DNA from: Xestospongia bergquistia
Taxonomy: Eukaryota > Porifera > Demospongiae > Haplosclerida > Petrosiidae
Assembly (NCBI GenBank): GCA_963965975.1
Contig: OZ014411.1
Span: 13,284,501-13,348,500, forward strand
DNA length: 64,000 nt
Reading direction: 5' to 3'
The position numbers and the translations under genes were made by a program. Position 1 is the stretch's first letter. The number at the start of each line of letters is the position of its first letter. The notes beneath the pieces are model-generated. The model was not told where the DNA came from, did no database searches, and saw only the letters and a program-made list of their open reading frames with translations. Positions 1-10,085 of this stretch are shown here, in pieces.

Positions 1-151
1 TGTCTTGTACTTCTCTCATTATGTGAGTGGGTTATATTTTGTCAAAATCTGATCACATGATCTGGCTGTCTCCATTTCTGTAGAGATCAAATGTTTTAAA
101 ACTAATTTAGAATGAGTCTCTGCACAATGGGAGGGGCACATCAAATGATTA

Positions 152-800
152 GAAGGAAAATTAAAACAATATGAAAGTGAAAAGGAACTGTTAGAAGTCG
201 TAAGTTTGGTGGGTGTGGTTAAAACCTTAATCCATTTCATCATTTGTTATGTTCTACTATGAATCCATTTAACAAATCATACATCCATTCAACATACCTT
301 ACATCCATTTAACATACTATGCATCCATTCAACATTACATTTGTCCATTTAGCTGTCATCTGATCCAGGCTTATGACGAGACTGACAAAACTAAAAGAAA
401 CAACAGAAAAATTATATTCTGTTCTAGAGGTTAAAGACTCAGTCTTGGGCACCAAGGAATAAGAACTTGTAGAATGTAAAGATCATATCACAGCACTAGA
501 GAACCAGTTAGTGAAGTATGCTACCATGAAGAATGACAAACATAAGGTAAGTGTGTTCCTAGTAATGATTCATTCCCATGTTTCATTCTGGTACCATAAA
601 TTTCATTATTTGATTCTCATGATTCAGAACTATCATTCTAATCTTTTCAAGTTATTTTTTCTATCTCATATACATCACAAACACATCACTATACTAAATT
701 AGAGGAATTATATCAAAATACTGTAGAGTTCTCTAAGAAATAATAAAGAATTTCAAGAGAAACTGTCTACATTTGAAACAAACCTCAATAGGTATATATA
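152..800 (+). pseudogene. Decayed coiled-coil gene exons
   Basis: Three pieces read as lysine/glutamate-rich coiled coil. The first, about 152–199, ends near a donor-like gtaag. The second is an exon at 369–546, preceded by an acceptor (tgatccag) and followed by GTAAGT at 547. From the ATG at 373 it reads a heptad-like K/E/L pattern, is broken by an in-frame TAA at 460–462, and then continues in the same frame (ELVECKDHITALENQLVKY) to the donor. The third starts after an acceptor at 701–702 and collapses into stops and a frameshift within about 60 nt. Splice sites survive while the frame does not, so I read this as an unprocessed pseudogene. The family is not identifiable because coiled coils are low in information. 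Similar minus-strand pieces lie at 34651–36196. Confidence 0.5.
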
Positions 801-1170
801 CATATACATATAATATGATAATAATGGTATGGAAGCTACCCTCAATATGTACATGTACTTGTACATGTAATATGGTAGTAATGGTATGGGACTATCCTCA
901 ATAGATATACATATATATGTAAGCTGGTAATGATAGTATACAAGCTATCCTCAATAGGTGTACATGTATATGTAATACGGTATGGGAACTAGTCTCAGTA
1001 GGTGCACATGTACATTTAATATGGTAATAATGGTATGGAATCTGCCCTCAATAGCTATCAAGGGTAACTTGCATACCATATTACATGTACAGGTACCTAT
1101 TGAGGGTAGCTTGTATATCAATATTACAATATATACATGTACATGTACCTAGGTACACATACATGTACAT
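785..1170. repeat. Degenerate ~65-bp tandem repeat with an inverted copy
   Basis: Units share the words cctcaatagg, tacatgtacatgtaatatgg and taataatggtatgg and repeat about five times. At about 1066–1110 the same words occur in reverse complement (gcataccatattacatgtac, then acctattgaggg), so the array ends in a foldback. No gene is visible here. Confidence 0.7.
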
Positions 1171-1709
1171 GTAATTTGCTTAAAGAAAGAAAGACAAATT
1201 GTATGTTTAATACAAAGATGAGCAGGTTTAAAAGTAGCTAATTATGTTCTGTTTTTAAATTCTATTTCCCTCTCTTTCATTCAGATACCTCACTTGTACA
1301 GCAGAAAGAAGGCAACAGTTTCTGCTAAGGGTAGAAAAATCAGAATTCAAACGACTTCCATTTAATTGTTATAGGTAAGCACATATAATACATCTGGTGT
1401 GATAATATTGTGTCTAGTTTATCTCTTCAGCCACTTGAACAGCAATAGCTGTCTCCTTCATATCTATACTACTTTCATTAATTCATAATATATACACACA
1501 TACTACACAAATATTGTTATAGCAAAAGCTGCTAAACTGTTTAGTTTGGAAGTTTCTGATAGAATATATTATACCTTTAATTGTATATACACATTGCTTT
1601 AAAACTATATTTCTTTCTACTAACAACTTGTAGAATGTTATAAATACTTCTATATTTGAAGATTTTAATTAGTTGTTAATCAAATCAATTAAAAATCAAT
1701 TAATGTTGA

Positions 1710-1740
1710 TCACACGTGTAGTTGTTTCCCGCCAAATGTG
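1710..1740 (+). promoter_or_regulatory. E-box plus perfect E2F-type site
   Basis: CACGTG lies at 1713–1718 and TTTCCCGCCAAA at 1725–1736. The second matches the palindromic E2F/DP consensus TTTSSCGCSAAA at every position. Both sit 40–60 nt before the ATG at 1777. The E2F site is kept in the duplicate (15035–15046), but the E-box is lost there (cacgcatg). Confidence 0.5.
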
Positions 1741-1776
1741 TCACAAGCTAGTGTTGACTGGTTGTCAATTTGAAGC

Positions 1777-1833
1777 ATGACGAGATTTCTTGATAATATA
1801 AAAGTACTCTATTTTGCATACTTTAATTATAAG
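1777..1833 (+). other. Candidate first exon of a spliced + strand transcript
   Basis: An ATG at 1777 opens 19 codons (MTRFLDNIKVLYFAYFNYK) and ends exactly at a strong donor GTGAGT (1834). The duplicate at 15087–15142 keeps the ATG, most residues and the donor, but is one nucleotide shorter, so the downstream frame is not conserved. Further candidate exons follow after acceptors at about 2152 (cccacag), at 2667 and near 2770. With no long frame shared by both copies, a noncoding or fast-decaying transcript is as likely as a protein gene. Confidence 0.35.
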
Positions 1834-2152
1834 GTGAGTTATCTTTCCATCCATCCATCTCACATCTATTCTGCAGTTGTTACAAATAACTCTCTCTTTC
1901 TCCCTCTATGTTCTCTACAATTCGCCTCATCGTTGGATCATGTCATACTTCGTTGGATCAACTCATCTCATCGTTGGATAACCTCTCGTCACTGGATCAT
2001 CTTTTTATTTTAGTTATGTCATTTTATCTCTTTGTTTTCATTTTTGGTTTTTTATCTGTTTTTCTTTTGTTCTCAAACTTTTTATTTTTTAATTTTTGTC
2101 AATTGATTTTTTGAATTTTTAAATAAATTTTTCCTCTCTCTTCGTTCCCACA

Positions 2153-2310
2153 GGACTCAACTGGTTCTTCTCTGGTGTTCTTTGATGATCTTGACTGTTC
2201 TTTCATGTCTTCTGATGATGTTCTTGACTGTTCTTCTCTGTGTCTTCTGATGTTCTTGACTGTTCTTCTCTGATGTTCTTGACTGTTCTTCTCTGACGTT
2301 CTCTGGATGT
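2153..2310 (+). repeat. Short tandem repeat within a candidate exon
   Basis: The 20–23-nt word TTCTTGACTGTTCTTCTCTG repeats four to five times after an acceptor-like cccacag. The same repeat-bearing segment occurs at 15440–15560 in the duplicate with different unit spacing. That is ordinary slippage behaviour and argues against a constrained protein frame. Confidence 0.6.
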
Positions 2311-2450
2311 AAAAGATGAGTCACTCTCCTGCCTGGTCTCTTCTGTCTTCCTTCAAGCCTTCTTTCCTCTTCTTTTTATTTTTTAAAATTTTATTTTGGG
2401 CTATTCAGTCCATACATTATACACACATTCATACAATCCCTATTAATTAT

Positions 2451-2522
2451 CTCCTCCCTGCCGCCTGGCGGCCTCAAAAAAAATTTTTTTAATATCCAAG
2501 GCCGCCAGGTGGCGGGGAGGAG
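2451..2522. repeat. GC-rich 24-bp foldback (hairpin)
   Basis: The arms are 2451–2474 and 2499–2522, joined by an A/T-only loop that is itself self-complementary (A-run then T-run). On the + strand all 24 positions pair if two G·U wobbles are allowed. The core (GCCGCCTGGCGGCC) is very GC-rich inside roughly 70% AT DNA. The copy at 15700–15771 has the same arms and the same two wobbles. Confidence 0.85.
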
Positions 2523-2666
2523 CTCTGATCTTCTAGGGTGCGTGTGTGTGTGCTGTATGTGTATGTGTTGATGGTCCCTTTTCACTTCCTCTGTCTCTCT
2601 TCACTCTCTATCCATTCATTGTTTTTCACCAGTTCAGTTCATAACCACTTTTTTCTTTTCTTGCAG

Positions 2667-2686
2667 GAGCAGCACTGTTGAAGAAG
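2667..2686 (+). other. 20-nt microexon-like segment
   Basis: GAGCAGCACTGTTGAAGAAG is bounded by a pyrimidine-rich acceptor (ttcttttcttgcag) and a donor (GTGAGC). The segment, acceptor core and donor are identical in copy B (15915–15934), although the sequence around them has diverged. This is the best-conserved splice unit of the duplicon. Confidence 0.45.
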
Positions 2687-3294
2687 GTGAGCTATCTCTC
2701 CATCTATTTCATTCACTCTTAAGCAATTCAGTTGTTACATCTATCTCTCTCTTTCTTTCTCTATGTTCTCTACTTGTGGAGTGACTGGACTCTTGGGGAC
2801 TTTCAACTACTGAAACTGTCTTATTTTAAGTTATTTTTATTTTATTTCTTATTGTATTTTTTTAAATGTTTTTTTAATAGTTTGTTAGTATTATTGTTTT
2901 TAATTTATTATATTGAACTTCTCAAAAAAACATTTTTCACTAAAATTTGTCAAAAGTCAATTATCTTAATTTCAGTTATATTTTAAAATTGATTCTCTAA
3001 TCAACAACTTATAAATTTCAATTCTAGATTTATTATAACTTTGAAAACTAAATCAGTTTAGAATTCAATTTTTATCTTTACTAAACAACTACAATAATAC
3101 TGAATGAATTCTTATTAATTTTCTTACAACTATTGTATCATCATATTACTAATTCTTTAGATCATATTATCATTAATATTTTGTAACAAAAAGCTAAATT
3201 ATTAATTTTAATTAATTTTTTAATAATTAAATTAAAAACCTATTAAAAGTGTTTTGCTGTTCTTGTAAGTTTTTTGCTAAACGCGTGTGCTGCT

Positions 3295-3360
3295 GTTATG
3301 TTTTCCCGCCATAATGTCATATTTTCCCGCCATAATGATAGGTCACGCGTTTGCTCTTCC
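3295..3360 (+). promoter_or_regulatory. Paired TTTCCCGCC sites (second promoter-like region)
   Basis: TTTCCCGCC occurs at 3302–3310 and 3323–3331, each followed by ATAATG, and then by gtcacgcgt. The duplicate has one full TTTCCCGCCAAA at 16529–16540 in the same position. E2F-like core elements plus CpG-containing words are otherwise rare in this window, so this is a plausible transcription start region. Confidence 0.4.
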
Positions 3361-3959
3361 TCGGTAGTCGTGTGCTGATGATCTAGTAATAGATTCTCTC
3401 CAGACCTTCTTTGATTGTACTCTTCACCAATTGAAATTTTAATTTCTGTGTCAGCGTTATTTTAATATTTTTCAGGCAATTATTTTTATTCTTGCTTTTA
3501 ATTATTAAAATAAATGTTTATTTGCCATTTAACTTGTTTGTTGTATATTTACAAAGTTCAGTATTCTTACAAGATATCAACAAACTGGATGAGATCCATA
3601 CACATCAGAAAGACTGCATAATCACTGTCACCTTCCAACTCAAAGATCTTCCTCTCTGTATATTAAGTGTTACTACTTGATGTATATACTAGTATAATGC
3701 AGTAACATGTCTAAATAACAAATATACAATTTTATTTATGGTAAATATAAAAATGTAAAGTTTGGCAATAAAACAGTTTTAATTGGAATTGTATTAAATG
3801 ATATATTTTAAAGTACAGACAGGGTTAGGCATTTGTGGTACAAGAGTGCAGTTTATGGTCAATATAATTGGGTGTGGCCAAATGATGTTGTACTTGGCTG
3901 GTTGATATTGGTGATAAGACAAATGTCTCAACTTGATGATACACACAACATGTCTTCTA

Positions 3960-4190
3960 GACAAAATGTACCAGTACTGTTTAGACAATGGTAGGATTTG
4001 TCATCAATGTCATGAGAATAAATACAACGAGTCATAATGTTACAATCAGTACTGACATAGAGGACACTGAAGAATATCTTGTTTTATGGACATTGATTGT
4101 TGAGATGATCAGTTAATACATGTCTTATTAGAGCCACTTACAAGATAACAAGAGTTTTCTGTTAAATGGCATATTCAGTGAGGACCACAG
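3960..4190 (-). pseudogene. C2H2 zinc-finger remnant (copy A)
   Basis: This is the reverse-strand homologue of the better-kept frame at 17061–17417. A CPLC pair is still readable near 4060, but stops and indels interrupt the finger directly after it and the histidine region is scrambled. It is a pseudogene by comparison with copy B. Confidence 0.55.
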
Positions 4191-4539
4191 ACGCATGTGG
4201 TATATAGCATAATAATTAACTAAAACTCCACCTACTATTTATGAGTATTATTAATAACTATATAATTTTTGACAATGAATAGATACTAGTATCAATGGAG
4301 TGTCCTGATAGTACATTTTGTCACAACAATTTTATTGACTTTGTAGTCATAACATGTGTTTATATTATCACTACTATTTTCAACCAATAGCCATATCTGC
4401 ATTAATAATTTTTTTCAAACAAAATCGATGGGAATAGTCTACATGAAATATTAAAAATACACAAAGCTTTGGTCTTCAAAGAATAATATAATTACTCTTT
4501 AAATTTTGGATTACCTTTATTCCATTCCAGTGTCCTCGA

Positions 4540-4894
4540 AATTACTCTACAAGTCACCATGACAAGCATACTTCCAAGCACGAGTATCTAGATCAGTTTT
4601 ATATCGTATTGTCTCACATACATAAAGAATTAACTTCTTCTGCTGTACTATATACACATATCACTTAATGTTTGGGTCTGAAGAATTTGGATTGACTTTC
4701 ATTGTTGACGCTTTAGCAGGAGTAGCTCCCAGTTCATCATATACCACAGTCTGACTTATTGTCTCACAGACCGGATCAATACAGGAGATATGTTTGAAGA
4801 TCAAACATTTGCCTAATGTTAGACCTCTGGCATTACAGTGAGCTGGACTATTGACATAAATCCAAGAATACCCTGTGAATTTGGTCATCTTCAT
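4540..4894 (-). pseudogene. Ig-like domain fragment (copy A), nonsense-broken
   Basis: An ATG at 4894 opens 77 codons, ending in NPNSSDPNIK and a stop at 4661. The same frame then continues past the stop with recognisable homology to copy B (17760–18041), down to TDLDTRAWKYACH, where copy B has TDAETHAGRYTCH. The latter resembles the D-x-G-x-Y-x-C signature of the F-strand of Ig domains. Copy A has lost the Gly of that motif and carries the TAA; copy B carries a different stop upstream. The two copies decayed independently. The Ig-like assignment rests on one motif. Confidence 0.45.
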
Positions 4895-5135
4895 TAAAGT
4901 AGGCGGGTCATTACTTTTTAACTCCTTTTTAATTGTCCCAGTGTCGTTAAAAGACGATTTATAAGTTTAATACAAAGATAAACAGGTCTGAAAGTGGCTA
5001 GATCTACCATTTTAAGTTCCATTTCCCTCTTTTTCATTCAAATACTTCACTTCTACAGAATGTTGTAAGTTATTATTAATTAACCACCTTGTTACTATGA
5101 CAACTGTTGCTGTAGTAACCCTATCTCTAGGCTTA

Positions 5136-5203
5136 TTATTCAATAGGAGCTGTAGCATAGTCCTTTACATCTTTGATATCTGCTCCAGTAACAGAGAATG
5201 AAG
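5136..5203 (-). pseudogene. Terminal host exon cut by the retrotransposon
   Basis: Reading from 5203 down, 21 codons (SFSVTGADIKDVKDYATAPI then E) end in TAA at 5136–5138. If the LTR element and one copy of its target duplication are removed, the sequence just upstream (9621 onwards, reverse strand) ends in ttctatttaccag, a good acceptor directly abutting this exon. The element therefore landed on the intron–exon junction. The gene is not recognisable from so short an exon. Confidence 0.4.
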
Positions 5204-5208
5204 CTATA

Positions 5209-5400
5209 GTATTTTAACTGAATACTATCGCAAAATAATAATAATTTGAATATCTAATCTCAGTTTATATAGACACAATGATTGATTAACTGTGTGGGTG
5301 AATGCATGGGTGTTTGATGTTACAAAATCATGTAGCATGAGGATATGTACATGTATGTAAGAGTGTGTATGCTGATGTCATCCGAGTCTTAACTACCACA
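5209..5400 (-). repeat. 3' LTR (192 bp)
   Basis: A direct repeat of 9439–9620. In element orientation it begins TGTGGTAGTTAAG and ends GTTAAAATAC. It carries 10 extra bases (around 5372–5385) not present in the other LTR. Confidence 0.9.
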
Positions 5401-5420
5401 GTACTCCCCCCCCCCCCCCA
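5401..5420 (-). other. Polypurine tract of the LTR element
   Basis: On the reverse strand a run of 14 G followed by AGTAC abuts the start of the 3' LTR. That is the expected place for the plus-strand primer. Confidence 0.75.
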
Positions 5421-5425
5421 GAGAG

Positions 5426-6859
5426 TTAGGTAACGAATGGATATAATTGAAATTTTTCTGATGGACGGACACGACGTCCGTAACGAGTAGTAGTTGATGA
5501 AAAATTAGGAGACGTAGTAACTGAAGTAGATAGTGTAGTATTAGTATGATCAATGCTTGAATTACTTCGATCAATGTTAGCATTAGTGTCTTGTAGAGTA
5601 TCCGTGTTAGTACTGTTAGTAGCAGTCAGTTCTGCCTCCATGTATGTGGGTTTTAGCCTGTCGATACAAACTGTGTCTTGCTTCCCACTGATCTCGATAG
5701 TAAAATATTTATCATCACAATCGATAACTTTAAATGGTCCATTGTATGGTGGTTGGAGTGAAGATTTGACACCATCATGTCGGACCAAAACAAATTTAGT
5801 AGAGTTAAGATGTTGATGAATAAAGAGAGTATGAGATGATTGAGCTCGTGTAGGGATAGGACATACTTTGGTCATTGCAGACTTAAGTTTTGAAATGTAA
5901 GTTGTATTTGGTATAGCATCAGGTGAAGGTAAGAAAAACTGTCCAGGTAAACGCAATGTAGAACCGCTCACTAGTTCATCAGCACTGCAACCTAAATCTT
6001 CTTTTACTGCTGCTCTTATACCCAGTAGTACTAGTGGGAGTGTATTAATCCATGGAGTATGTTGCCCATGAGGTCAAACAGCTGCTTTGAGAGTATGGTG
6101 GAAATGTTCTATGATACCATTGAACATAGGGTTATATGCAGTAGTTCTGATTCTATGTGTACCTAAGATTTTCATTAACTGCTGCCATAAATGTGACTCA
6201 AACTGAGTACCTCTATCAGTTGTGATTGGGGAGAGAATCCCGAAACAAGCGATCCAACCACTAACAAAAGCGTTGGCAACTGTCTCCTCTGTGATGTCAG
6301 CAATAGGGAGTGCTTCACACCAACAAGTAAAATGGTCGATGCATGTTAATAAGTAAGTGTAACCACCTGATGGAGGGAGGGGACCAACAATGTCAATGTG
6401 TATTTAATCAAACCTAGCATCAGATTTGCTAAATGTTGTTAAAGGAGAAGAGTTGTGATGTTGTACTTTTGATCGCTGGCAACTTAGGCATGACTGAGCC
6501 CACTGTCGAAAATCCTTGTTAATTCCTGGCCAGACGAACTGGGAAGTAATAAGCTTTTGTGAAGCCTTTATACCTGGGTGGGATAATGAGTGTAAGGAGT
6601 CAAATACTGCTCGTCTGAAACTAGCTGGTACGTAAGGGCACGGTTCTGCTGTAGACATGTCACATATTAATGTATTGCCAGTTGATAAAGGAATAGGAAT
6701 CAGGTTTAATGCAAGAGATGATCGTAGCATTTCTAATAATTCCGGATCAGTCTGTTGAGCTACTGCCATTGTTGTGAAATCAATACCATTGGGTTGTTGC
6801 AATGCATTAATGTCAACTCGTGACAGTGCATCTGCCACTGGATTGTTAGAACCTTTCAT
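5426..6859 (-). pseudogene. Integrase (and RNase H tail) of the gypsy element
   Basis: One reading frame runs from 6859 down to 5426, interrupted by TAA at 6404–6406 and TGA at 6074–6076. It begins with the RNase H/linker signature NNPVADALSR. The HHCC zinc-binding region follows (HSLSHPG, then CLSCQRSK). After the first stop comes the catalytic core: the first Asp in CIDHFT, the second Asp in TTDRGTQF, and the Glu in the NGIIEHFHH block. The DDE triad itself is therefore intact. The C-terminal segment (5426–5971) carries DRLKP and a Ser/Thr-rich tail. The function would be integration of the cDNA, but the two nonsense codons prevent full-length synthesis. Confidence 0.9.
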
Positions 6860-8100
6860 ATGTCTAATATCAGTAGTGAATTGTGAAATAAAGTCAAGTT
6901 GACGTGCTTGACAAGGTGAATAACGATTAGAATTAGTAGCAATTGAGAATGTGAGAGGCTTATGGTCAGTCCAATGTGAAATTCACGACCTTCAATAAAA
7001 TGCCTGAAATGCTTGATGGCAAGATATATGGCTAATAGCTCTCTATCAAATGTACTATATTTAGTCTCAGCTGGGGAGAGTTTGTGGGAGAAATAAGAAA
7101 TTGGGTGCCACACTCCATCCACAAATTGCTGCAGAACCGCTCCCACAGCTGTGTTAGATGCATCTGACATAATGGAAGTGGGAGCGCCTAACTTGGGATG
7201 TGACAACATTGTGGCTTTGGCTAAACAAACTTTGATATTTTCAAAGGCTTTTGAGACTTCTTCATTCCAAATCAACTTGTTAGCTTTTAACAGTGTGTGC
7301 AATGGATGTACAATGTGTGCACAGTTAGGTATAAACCTGTGGTAAAAGTTGACTAGCCCTAGGAACTGCCTCAGTTGTTTCATTGATTGTAGCTTGGGGA
7401 ACTCTGTAATGGCTTGTACTTTAGTTTCAATGGGATGAATACCGTTGACATCAATGTAATGACCTAAAAAATGTAAAGAGTTAGAACAAACACACATTAA
7501 TTTGTTATTAATAATGAGTCCATAGTCACTTAAATGTTGAAATACTGTCTCTAAGTGCTGTATATGTTCTTCCTGTGATGAACCTGCAATCAGTATGTCA
7601 TCAATATATGCATAGGCAAAGGTCAGTCCTTGTAAGACTTGATCTACAAACCTCTGGAATGTCTGAGCAGCGTTACGTAAACCAAATGGCATCCTTACAA
7701 ATTCAAAAAGACCAAAAGGAGTGGTGATGGCAGTCTTAGGCACATCCTCTGGAGCCACTGGAATTTGATGATAGGCTCTGACTAAATCAATTTTAGAGAA
7801 AACAGTATTGCCATGAAGTGTAGTAGTGAAATCACGTATGTGAGGGATGGGGTATCTATCTGGAACTGTGGTGTAGTTTAATGAGCGATAATCCCCACAA
7901 GGTCTCCAGTCGCCTGGGATCTGTTTTGGGACCATATGTAATGGTGACGACCAACTACTTGATGATGGGCGTATGGTCCCTAGGTCCATCATGTGTTGAA
8001 ATTCCTCTTTAGCTGCCTTGAGTCGTTCTGGTGACAAGCGTCTTGGGTGTGATGCAACTGGTTGACCATTGGTTGTGATGTAATGTTGAATATGATGCTT
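6856..8100 (-). pseudogene. Reverse transcriptase–RNase H of the gypsy element
   Basis: A long open stretch. The fingers/palm region includes [11 protein letters not shown] and [14 protein letters not shown]. The catalytic YIDDI (YxDD) is at about 7594–7608. Next come [13 protein letters not shown], then RNase H with the first Asp in [12 protein letters not shown] and the Glu in [15 protein letters not shown]. Just after GREFHI (about 6985) the frame shifts by one nucleotide; the expected TDHKPL motif is present in the next frame, which leads into the integrase frame. The frame is open upstream of the ATG at 8037, so the real N-terminus lies in a Gag-Pol polyprotein. Confidence 0.95.
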
Positions 8101-8233
8101 AATGGGTTTAATAGTGTTAGAAGTTTGAGTAATATCAGGGTATTTTGAGAGTATATTTTCAACTTTGGTAGGAATAGAGAGAGGAGAAATAACGAGATTG
8201 GGGGTTGTAAAGATGAGGCAAGTATATTAACTT

Positions 8234-8581
8234 TTAAGTGAGTAACTGTGTCAAGTAATTGTGTACGTCTACTAGTAGTTTATGATATTGTAAGAAGTCA
8301 AAACCTATAATTGGATACTGTACATCTGCTATAATGAAAACCCACTTGAATGATCTGAGTAGTCCTAAACTAAGTGCAATCAGCTTGGTACCGTAGGTGC
8401 AAATTGAAGTATTGTTTGCTGCCTGAAGAGTTAAATTACTAGATTTGCGATGCCTGTCAAATTGAGACGGAGGGCATACACTAATTTCTGCTCTCGTATC
8501 CACTAGAAAACGTGTGTTCAATGTGCGGTCATGAACAAAGAATAGACGACTGTTAGCGTTGCCAGGAGCACTGGTCGCCAT
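8234..8581 (-). pseudogene. Retroviral-type aspartic protease of the gypsy element
   Basis: A retropepsin-like frame of about 115 residues. The active-site loop reads FLVDTRAEISV, where the family has D-T/S-G; the catalytic Asp is kept but the Gly is Arg. The flap/terminal block PIIGFDFLQYHKLLVDV (family I/L-G-x-D-F/L) is well conserved. The frame then ends at 8234, out of register with the RT frame below it. The Gly-to-Arg change would be expected to abolish activity. Confidence 0.85.
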
Positions 8582-8584
8582 CAG

Positions 8585-9421
8585 TGACTGGCCTGTTCAT
8601 TTCCCGTCCAAGTGCATGGAGGTTGGCACTTTTTGACATCATCCCTAAAACGGTGATGATACCAACAGAGATTGGAGGGTGGTTGTGTTTTTCATGGAGC
8701 AGGGCTGGGTGAACAGCGAGGGGACTTAGAGGTACGATTCTTAAGTGAAGGTTTTGGTAAATGCATGGATTTGAATAACGACTTGAGATCTGATATCTCT
8801 GAATGTAATTGATCAACATTTGAGCTGAGTTGGGTGTTGATTTGAGTTACTGCTGGTGTAGCTACATCCATTACTTTATCAGCAAGGTCTGCCAGTTCTT
8901 CTAAAGACTGAGAGCCTCCAGCAGAAGCTAGAACCATTCTCACATTTGGGGTAATCTTTGTAAAAATAACTCCCGTAGGAAAGCAGTGTCTGCCGTTGCT
9001 GCTTTGTCTCCAAGGAGTTGTTGCATTCTTCTAAGCAGCTGAAACAGCTTCCTATCACCCAGCTCTTCAGTGTTGAAGAGCTGCTGTAAACGGCATTGCT
9101 CTGATGCCGTAGTTCTTGCTATCAGCTGGGTCTTAAGGTTGCTGGGGGCTTAAGAATTATGTCTCTTACTTCTATAGCGACCTCTGGGATCAGAGAAGCA
9201 ATTACATGATCGAATTTGGTCTTCTGCGAGGTGATATTGCGGGTACTGAACTGTGCATCCACTTGGGCAAACCACACCTCAAGGTCTGCAGGCCAAAAAG
9301 GAGGGATTTTGATGTTCACAGCAGTAACTGCTGGGATTGAGGATGATGGCTGCTCCTGCTGCTGTGGTGGGTCTTGTTGCTGTGGTGGGTCTTGCTGCTG
9401 TTCATCTGCCACGGCGTACAA
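8585..9421 (-). pseudogene. Gag region of the gypsy element, frameshifted
   Basis: The N-terminal piece (9122–9421) starts MYAVADEQQQDPP with three QQQDPP-like repeats and contains PPFWPADLEVWFAQVDAQF and TKFDHVIASL, typical of metazoan gypsy Gag (capsid). It terminates near 9130, while homologous coding continues in other frames (a Q/L-rich capsid stretch about 8945–9120, then 8692–8943 with LEELADLADKVMD). At least two frameshifts split it. A zinc-knuckle CCHC is not visible. Confidence 0.75.
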
Positions 9422-9438
9422 TCACGTCCGGGTCACCA
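9421..9438 (-). other. Primer-binding site, tRNA-Trp type
   Basis: The + strand here is atcacgtccgggtcacca. Animal tRNA-Trp ends ATCACGTCGGGGTCA plus the added CCA, so 17 of 18 positions agree. The site directly abuts the inner end of the 5' LTR (9439), as a PBS should. Confidence 0.8.
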
Positions 9439-9620
9439 GTATTTTAACTGAATACTATCGCAAAATAATAATAATTTGAATATCTAATCTCAGTTTATAT
9501 AAACACAAAGATTGATTAACTGCGTGGGTGAGTGCATGGGTGTTTGATGTTACAAAATCATGTAGCATGAGGTTATGTACATGTATGTAAGAGTGTGTAT
9601 ACTGAGTCTTAACTACCACA
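9439..9620 (-). repeat. 5' LTR (182 bp)
   Basis: A direct repeat of 5209–5400 (about 97% identical outside one 10-nt indel). In element orientation it starts TGTGG at 9620, next to aagct at 9621–9625. Confidence 0.9.
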
Positions 9621-9639
9621 AAGCTGGTAAATAGAAGAC

Positions 9640-10085
9640 TAATACACTGTATGTACATGTACATGTATATTATTACATGTAACCAACTATAGCCATTAAT
9701 GAGTGAATTGTTTATATATAATAATAATTACTGGCTATAGTATAGGTCCTATACAATAGTAATAATTACATGCTGTGTCTACTAGAGCCAGTAATGGATG
9801 CCATACTTTAATGTGAAATTTATACATTTAGGTTCCAATGTTTAAGGTTTAGTGTCTGGAGTATATAATATTAATTTCATTCTGTTTTTTAACAAATCTT
9901 TTGTGACCTTATATTCTAAAATTATATACTTTTGTAAATCTCCTATTCATACCAAATCTACTAGTATCAACAATTTACTAGTATCTTTGTACAAAGTCTT
10001 GTTATTTATCTGTCACATTATGTTCTTGTTACATTGATTTATACATGAAAGTTTCTACTACTGTAGCTGTACTACTGTATTCTAA
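9640..10085. repeat. AT-rich stretch; 9881–10101 is one arm of a long inverted duplication
   Basis: No gene is visible. The segment 9881–10101 reappears in reverse complement at about 25678–25897, with only a handful of differences in about 220 bp. At 9650–9670 there is a short tacatgtacatgta palindrome. Confidence 0.8.

Larger units (their letters stand above)
1190..5065. repeat. Duplicon copy A (~3.5 kb unit)
   Basis: This block is repeated at 14755–18440 in the same orientation. Aligned landmarks are the E2F-type site (1725 vs 15035), the TCTTGACTGTTCTTC-rich exon (about 2190 vs 15470), the GC-rich foldback (2451 vs 15700), the 20-nt exon (2667 vs 15915), a second TTTCCCGCC promoter (3302 vs 16529) and the minus-strand zinc-finger and Ig-like remnants. 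The 1190–1440 segment recurs at about 4960–5065 and 18205–18440, and the 3560–3830 segment recurs at 14430–14700. That circular order means the units were once a head-to-tail tandem array, later broken up by insertions. Confidence 0.85.
5209..9620 (-). mobile_element. Defective Ty3/gypsy-like LTR retrotransposon
   Basis: The element is read on the reverse strand. The 5' LTR is at 9439–9620, followed by a primer-binding site (9421–9438), gag, protease, RT–RNase H and integrase, a poly-purine tract (5401–5420) and the 3' LTR at 5209–5400. The order PR–RT–RH–INT is that of Ty3/gypsy (Metaviridae). The LTRs differ at about six positions plus a 10-nt indel over about 182 bp, suggesting a fairly young insertion. 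The 5-bp word aagct occurs on both outer sides (5201–5205, 9621–9625), three bases from the inferred 3' LTR end. Every coding region is damaged: gag frameshifts, a PR-to-RT frame break, an RNase H frameshift near 6985 and integrase stops at 6404–6406 and 6074–6076. It cannot act autonomously. Confidence 0.95.
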
